Below, in pieces: positions 58,221 through 64,000 of a stretch of 64,000 bases of DNA. This DNA is from Monomorium pharaonis (taxonomy: Eukaryota > Arthropoda > Insecta > Hymenoptera > Formicidae): assembly GCF_013373865.1 (NCBI RefSeq), contig NC_050472.1, positions 9,543,276 to 9,607,275 of the forward strand. Direction: 5' to 3'. The notes under the pieces are model-generated. The model was given only the letters and a program-made list of their open reading frames with translations, was not told where the DNA came from and made no database searches. Numbering within the stretch: the stretch's first letter is position 1; each line of letters begins with the position of its first letter. A program made the translations under genes and the position numbers.

Positions 58221-59439
58221 AATATAATATTAATTTAACTTAATATTTATTATCTGTATTATCAAAACTGTATTATCAAAAAAATATTTTTAATATTTTT
58301 TATTACAGGCTCTGCGAAGGAAATGGAATAAATTAGGTTTAAAGAATTCTCGGAATAAAATATTACCTATGACAATGACATTACCATTACTGCCAAAAGA
58401 ATATTTTATGGAAGCTTATAATATATTGTACAATACCTGTGAGGAAAGCAATTTTGACTATGACAAAATAAAACAGTTTTTGATTTATGTTGAAAAAACA
58501 TGGATATCTAAGGCATCAAAAGTAAGCGTTTACAATTGCCCAGTAAGAACAAATAACGCTGTTGAAAGCTTCCATAAAGTGATAAATAGAAAATTAGGTG
58601 GTCGTCATCCTAATGTGTGATTGTTTCTAGGTAAATATATGTAGTACTTTCTATATGTGTACTTTATCCTTATAAACTTTATCTTTACAAAAGTAATAAA
58701 TATTAATATCAAAATATATATTTGTAACAATTTAATATAAATACTTTGAATAAAAATAATTTTAGATAAATTAAAGAATCTTATTATAAATCAAAAAGTT
58801 GACTTGGAACGTTTAAATAATTATCAGGAGATACGATCTGTACGATCACGAAAAAATTTAGAAAGAGACTTGAAAATCTTTCAAGCCCAAACTGATCTGA
58901 TTCATGGAAGGTATATTTGTTTTTATACCTATACATACTTTATTTTTGTTTCTTTAGATTTATTCTTCTCTATGAATACAATTACCTTTTTAGTAATTCT
59001 TATACCAATGCATACTACAGGCGCATTTTTATTTTTGTATTAATATTTATATACTTAATAATATTTTACAGATTACCTCTTCAACAATTTTTATGTATAT
59101 TTATTGATGAGTATCAAAATCTTATAATACCAGGTAAAAAGAATTAATGGAATAATATAGTTAATATATAGATAATTATATATCCAACACATATCTAAAT
59201 CTCAAGAAAGTTGTTAAAAATGTATCTATATGTATATTTTAGAAGAATTAGTAGCGAGCAATGAAAATTCTTCACAATGTGAAAAATCTATAACACGAGA
59301 AATATCTTTTAATAAATATACATCAGAACCTCAAGTACAATTACAAAGACTTTCCGACAAAGACATTGCAAACTGGAAAAAGACAAATACTTTAGCCGAT
59401 TGAAAATGTTGGTAATATAAATAGCATAATTTCACATTT

Positions 59440-60385
59440 CGTACATACATGTGTCATATATAGGATGTATTATTTATACGTAATCATTTTATTTAACGAA
59501 AAAAAGATACTTGTGAAAATATCAATTGTTAAAGAAAATGACCACTTACATAAATCAGATAAGTTATATAAGAACGCATTTAAACAAACTACAATTTTTC
59601 ACCATTCAACAATTTTTAATGAAATTAAAGCACACGTGCACTTATATTTACATACATACACGTGCCTAACCTAACCTAATCTAATCTAACCTAACACATA
59701 CGTAAAGTATTCAGCAACAAATAAGATAAAATTTGAGCAGTGACAATAGGTATTAAAGTAAGATAAATGTTAAAAATAACAAAATTACGACTAAGAATTT
59801 TTTCTTTAATTATAAATAATTATGAACATTTACGTAAAACGCTCCTACAAATTCTAGCTTATATAAATGCAATACTAAACAATATTAAATTGACCTATAA
59901 TTAATACTTATTTCAAGTATTAAAAGCGTTGTTAGTACTTTCAATGCTTAAAATAAGTAATAATTACTTGCCAATTTAATATTGCCAAGTATTTTATAAG
60001 AGAAGTTCGTGAATATTTTTACGATGATAGATATTACAATTAAAAATAATATTTGCCGAAATTTTGTTGTTCTTTGTTTTGTAATTGTAAATATTTAAAC
60101 ATTTATAATTAAAAAACTTAATTGTAATTTCGTTATTCATAATTTTCAAGTTATTTTATCATTTATAGTCATTAAATAATTTTGAATTTTTTTCATACTT
60201 GTCGAATACCCCTGTGTATACTAACATTATTTTATTAAAAAATTATAGAGTAGTTTATTATTACAAGCAAAACAATGTGTATGTAATTATTATCAAATTT
60301 AAAATGATTATGTTACTTTGAAAAATTAAAACATTTTTCTCTTATGACGAGATAACTCGAAAGATGCTTTCGATTTGCTTTCCTT
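59440..60385 (+). repeat. relative of the 31370-32390 repeat
   Basis: Blocks CATACGTAAAGTATTC, ACGACTAAGAATTTTTTCTTTAATTATAAAT and CATACTTGTCGAATACCCCTGTGTATACTAAC match 31700-32390 in the same orientation. The segment equivalent to 31535-31700 is missing and a TTAGG-type repeat is there instead. Both copies lie just past the 3' end of a MULE pseudogene, but the MULEs point in opposite directions. Confidence 0.8.
59665..59695 (-). repeat. interstitial telomeric repeat (TTAGG)n
   Basis: CCTAACCTAACCTAATCTAA then TCTAACCTAAC: six units of CCTAA/TCTAA, i.e. TTAGG on minus. Confidence 0.8.
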
Positions 60386-60389
60386 TGCA

Positions 60390-61915
60390 AAGAAGACATT
60401 TTTTATCGTATGTGTTACTGTATGTGTTTAATATAAACACAATCTCCACGCATACACATATGACGACACGGTAAAATAATTTGATCTACTTTAGAACATT
60501 AGCAAATTACACAGGTTCCTTCAAATCTTCCATTTCTTGATGTTTTATCTATGTTTAGTAGTAGTTCTTGTATAGAATATGGTATGGATTTTTCAGAAGT
60601 TCTGTATTGTATTTTAATTCATACAAGTATCCGTAGTGGTGTTCTTATTAATATTGTTGTATATGTGCATTACAATTTAAATTGCGCGTGTGTGTATACA
60701 TTACTTTTATTAATTAATTTGCATTATGTACACACACACACATACACACAAACTTAATTTGCATTACAATACAAATGGATTATAAATAATAATACAAATT
60801 ATTAAATAAAATATATTGTAATACAAATATACATACTTACACACATATAAGTTTGAAATATTTGCAATTATTTTGCGTTTTATGACAAATTAAATATCTC
60901 AGTGAAATAAAAATTGTAAAGAAATTTTCAAATACACATTATAAAAACAAAACTTTCCATCAGTATTTTTATTTTGTTCCTGAATTACATAAAATTGAAG
61001 ATTAGTTTTTATATTAAAACGTTTTTTATAAAAAAAAATTACTAAATTCTTATAAATTAAAAACATTTTAAGGTTTCTTAATAATTTTTCATAAAATCTT
61101 GGAATTACAAGCGTTTCCAAAATTTTAACACATACGTACATTACGCACATGCACATACATACACTTTAAAATGTTAACTACATAAGTATTTTATAGTAAA
61201 ACTTATTTACCATCTCCAAATTTTCTGAAGAGATTTCTGTCATTTTTTCTTGCAAACTTATATTTTCTGATGTGAACATCTCCAATATTGTACAATTAAT
61301 ATTAACTTTAGAGCTGAGATTTACGATGGCAGTTATGTTTGTTACTGTTTGTCCAAATTGATATTCTGCACTATTATTATAATTATAGTTCAAATTTTTA
61401 TAAAGTTTTAAATGGCCTGTTCTTTGCACTGCTACACTGGTGCAACAAGTTAGAATGAGAAAAAATATATGTCTCACTTAAATTTATTGCATCAGTGCAG
61501 CTAAAAAGAACAAGCTACATGATTCAGATAAAATTTTAACACAATTGATATGAATCTTCAAAAAATTATAAAATGTGATTAATAAATTATTTGTATCAAT
61601 AAAATATTGTTATGATTATATTATCGTGTGCTTGTGCATGTATATGGTGAACAAAGTACATTAAAAAAATTAATGTAAATATCTTTTAAAAAGAGAATAT
61701 TTATCGAAAAAAAGTTTTATAAATAATGTGTATGTATAAAATTTCAAGAAAATCTAACATAAATAGCTTTTTAAAGATAAAAGTATAAAGAAAATATAAA
61801 AGTTGACTTAATTTTTAAATAAAAAACACCCTAATTTATTAATATATCTACTATCCCTTAAATCTACAATCCCTTAAAATTTTATATTAAAAAATATAAG
61901 AGGGAGAGAAGAAAA
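60390..61915. other. no gene recognised
   Basis: AT-rich DNA with a short CA repeat near 60730. A minus-strand frame at 61178-61477 begins with a hydrophobic stretch and ends in a donor-like GTAAAT, but has no ATG and no recognised domain. Confidence 0.4.
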
Positions 61916-61920
61916 TACCT

Positions 61921-62068
61921 GTTAAGGCCCTCACACATGAATTGACATAACGTAATGTTTTGACGCGTCGGATTGGGCGACCATAACCGTAACCGGCTAA
62001 TTCAAGTACGTAATTGGTCAAAACCTTACTGTTACAGTTATGTCAATTAATGTGTGAGGGCCTTTACA
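61921..62068. repeat. palindromic MITE (GGCCCTCACACATGAATTGACATAAC family), copy 1
   Basis: TTAAGGCCCTCACACATGAA and the inverse TTAATGTGTGAGGGCCTTTA with inner GTAACCGG. Flanking TTA on both sides is compatible with a 3-bp duplication. Confidence 0.88.
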
Positions 62069-62237
62069 TCATCCGTCCCTTTTCAACGTATGCCTATACC
62101 CCCCCACTTCTAAACCGAGCAGGCCTGACGCATGCTGTGGCTGTGTTCCAAAATTCACTGCCAGTACTAAAATTTATCTAACGTGGACTATAGATTTTCA
62201 GTAAATTTCGGAACGCAGCCTATGCGCAAATACTCAC

Positions 62238-62320
62238 TCTAACAGAAAAGTTGCAAGTTTATTGATTATATATACGATATATATACAATAACCAATAAAT
62301 TTCCAACTTTTCTGTCAGAA
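62238..62320. repeat. palindromic MITE, ~83 bp
   Basis: CTAACAGAAAAGTTGCAAGTTTATTG and its inverse AATAAATTTCCAACTTTTCTGTCAG. The end recurs at 62400-62425 and 62628-62641, suggesting a larger element that later insertions split. Confidence 0.8.
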
Positions 62321-62452
62321 GAGAACTTGCGAATACGTTTCCCCAGGGGCTCGATTTTCGAATTCATTCGCAAAAGAAACGTATTCGCACAAATAAGAAA
62401 GAAAAGTTGGAAATTTATTGGCTATCGTATGGCTTTTAATCAATAAACTTGA

Positions 62453-62626
62453 GCCTTCGGCACACACGATACGATTTTTCATACTAGATCGCATACGAGG
62501 CATCTTAATATGTATCCCGATTGGCTCGGATGATTATGTCACCAATCGTAAGCCAATGAGAATACGTAATAAGATGCCTGGTATACGATCTAGCATGAAA
62601 AATCGTATTGTGTGCCGAAGGCTTTA
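62453..62626. repeat. palindromic MITE, ~174 bp
   Basis: GCCTTCGGCACACACGATACGATTTTTCAT and the inverse. Inner GCATACGAGGCATCTTA / TAAGATGCCTGGTATAC. Confidence 0.88.
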
Positions 62627-62640
62627 CAACTTTTCTGTTA

Positions 62641-62883
62641 GGGCCATCGCACAAACTCTTCCATAACGCGTTACGTTACATTAAGTACTCCATACGAACC
62701 TAAGTTGTACTTAAAATTTAACTTAAATCAACGCACAAAGAAATCCTTAACGTAAGAACTTAAGAACTTACGTTAAAAGTTTCTTTGTGCGTTGATGTAA
62801 GTTTAATTTTAAGTACGAACTTAGGTTTATGGAGCACTTAACGTAACGTAACGTGTTACGAAAAAGCTTGTGCGGTGGCTCTT
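62641..62883. repeat. palindromic MITE, ~240 bp
   Basis: AGGGCCATCGCACAAACTCTT / AAAGCTTGTGCGGTGGCTCTT ends, with CAACGCACAAAGAAA / TTTCTTTGTGCGTTG arms. Confidence 0.88.
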
Positions 62884-63043
62884 AAGGCCCTTACACATGA
62901 ATTGACATAACCATAACGTAAGGTTTTGACGCATCGGATTGGGCAACCATAACCGTAACCTGCCGTAACCGGCTAATTCAAGTACGTGATTGGTCGAAAC
63001 CTTACTGTTACGGTTATGTCAATTCATGTGTGAGGGTCTTTAG
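62883..63043. repeat. palindromic MITE (GGCCCTTACACATGAATTGACATAAC family), copy 2
   Basis: Second full copy of the 61921 family, slightly longer. Confidence 0.88.
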
Positions 63044-63080
63044 AGCGAGTATTTACGTATACGTTTCTTTTGCGAATGAG

Positions 63081-63242
63081 GCCGGCTCCCCATGAGCTCG
63101 GAAAACGAAATCGGAACGAGCGGATCACCAATCAGCGGGACCGTTTTGACGGAATTAGTAAAAGGATTCTATCAGAACGATCCCGTGATTGGTGATCCGC
63201 TCGTTCCGATTCCGTTTTCCGAGCCCATGGGGAGCCGGTCTG
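63081..63242. repeat. palindromic MITE related to the GGGTGC family
   Basis: GGCCGGCTCCCCATGAGCTCGGAAAACG and the inverse, sharing GGAACGAGCGGATCACCAATC with the 46-51 kb copies but with different termini. Confidence 0.85.
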
Positions 63243-63632
63243 ACTTCAAAAATCGAGCCCCTGAAGTGTGCAGGATTTGTTACGGATTTATTACGGATGT
63301 TCTTGTACCAAAAAAAAGTTCTTTCTTTATTGATAGGTATGAAAATTGATATTTTAAAAAAATAATAGCTATTTGTGAAGATCTAGTTTATAATATTACC
63401 AAACAAAACAAATTATTATGATATCAAAATAGCTTCAAATTATTATTAAGTATCATTTTTCAATCACTTATGATTTATTTCAATTATATTGTTTTATATT
63501 ATTGTTTTAACATTACCGTAACCTGTTGTTATCAATTTAATGCTCGGTCTACAATGTCAGCAAGAGTAATGGAGTAGGAGTAAGAATAGGTAAGAAATAT
63601 AAAATGAGATTTGCCTATTCGATATGTATACA

Positions 63633-64000
63633 GGGTGTAATGTAATCGGAAGCCATCCCGTAATGGAAAGATAGATGGGATCGAGATGAACATAAAAGTC
63701 CAATATTGTCTTGGGTTAGGTCTATCAATAATCGAGATATAAATTTTTCAAATTGTACGAATGAGAGCGCGCCGTGTGAAGAGCCGAGACGTTCGAGCTG
63801 TAGCGCGGCCCACTGTGTCGAGCATTGGCTGCCGGCGGCGGGGGGAAGAAGGAGAAGCGGTGCCGCTGCCTGTGCTTCGCCGTCCTCGCGTCTCACCGTA
63901 CCGCGCCAACACTCGTGGCGATGGCAGCTATGCACATTCGCGATTACTTGACAAATTAGGACAATTAGCAAAGATGTGACAAATTAAAACCGTAATAAAC
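63633..64000. repeat. partial dispersed repeat at window edge
   Basis: Starts ACAGGGTGTAATGTAATCGG. Part of it (ATCGAGATATAAATTTTTCAAATTGTACGAATGAGAGCGC) matches the inverse of 40430-40490, so it is a dispersed repeat running out of the window. Its short GC-rich frames are not convincing genes. Confidence 0.5.

Larger units (their letters stand above)
53202..59403 (+). pseudogene. decayed MULE transposase with FLYWCH-type zinc finger (plus copy)
   Basis: Exons: 53202-53487, 53610-53868, 55998-56060, 56137-56333, 58309-58630, 58766-58910, 59072-59133 and 59243-59403. Exon 1 encodes an FLYWCH-like finger but is 7 nt shorter than in the minus copy and frameshifted near 53283. Exon 2 has HSITILADELNHYTPMN and YCDGTFS; exon 4 has IMTDYEWAAIKAMERYFPS and HGCWFHLNQ, the MULE transposase core (D...E-rich DDE-type nuclease). 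Exon 5 has an early TGA at 58618-58620. All junctions keep GT...AG. Exons 2, 3 and 4 are exactly the same length (259, 63, 197 nt) as in the minus copy. A 1.7 kb LTR sits in the intron after exon 4. Confidence 0.82.

Noticed and set aside
61178..61477. Minus-strand frame with a hydrophobic start and donor-like end
   Set aside because: It begins at a GTG with no ATG and no acceptor; no recognised family. Kept only as a note.

Overview
The window is eukaryotic, almost certainly from an insect and probably a hymenopteran such as an ant. The background is AT-rich and intron-containing, there are interstitial TTAGG-type telomeric repeats, and most of the sequence is palindromic MITEs, foldback elements and decayed transposons. 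The only convincing host gene piece is a terminal exon of a fasciclin-1 (FAS1-domain, GPI-anchored) gene at 10922-11115.

The centrepiece is a Maverick/Polinton (endogenous adintovirus-like element) at 13201-30356. It is 17,156 bp long, has ~575 bp terminal inverted repeats starting AG, and is flanked by a perfect 6-bp target duplication (ACTGGG at 13195-13200 and 30357-30362). In order it carries: an unknown minus-strand gene (14216-15043); a protein-primed family B DNA polymerase that appears to be spliced from seven exons (16306-22913) with a long acidic N-terminal extension and an OTU-like module; a small basic protein with a hydrophobic tail; a conserved PX-type protein; a broken retroviral-type integrase with a chromodomain; a penton-like minor capsid protein; a basic core/pVI-like protein; the double-jelly-roll major capsid protein; a conserved unknown protein; and an adenain-like cysteine protease. 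The capsid genes look intact. The integrase (two stops, one lost catalytic Asp), protease (premature stop) and polymerase C-terminus are damaged, and no FtsK/HerA packaging ATPase is present, so this copy should not be autonomous.

Left flank (1-13200): dispersed repeats, a 5S rRNA-derived fragment, several palindromic MITEs, a 2.4 kb foldback with ~1.1 kb arms (6903-9318), the fasciclin exon and a 16-bp minisatellite (11508-12160). Right flank (30363-64000): two decayed, multi-exon MULE transposase genes in opposite orientation (32680-43424 minus; 53202-59403 plus) with matching exon lengths. The minus copy carries an 8.4 kb TTAA-flanked insertion in its first intron; the plus copy carries a ~1.7 kb TG...CA element (probable solo LTR) in an intron. 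A second copy of that LTR (48652-50384) sits in the loop of a broken palindromic MITE. The 43.5-51.2 kb and 61.9-63.3 kb stretches are dense clusters of nested short palindromic MITEs. Apart from the Polinton and the fasciclin exon, most long open frames are by-products of repeats.
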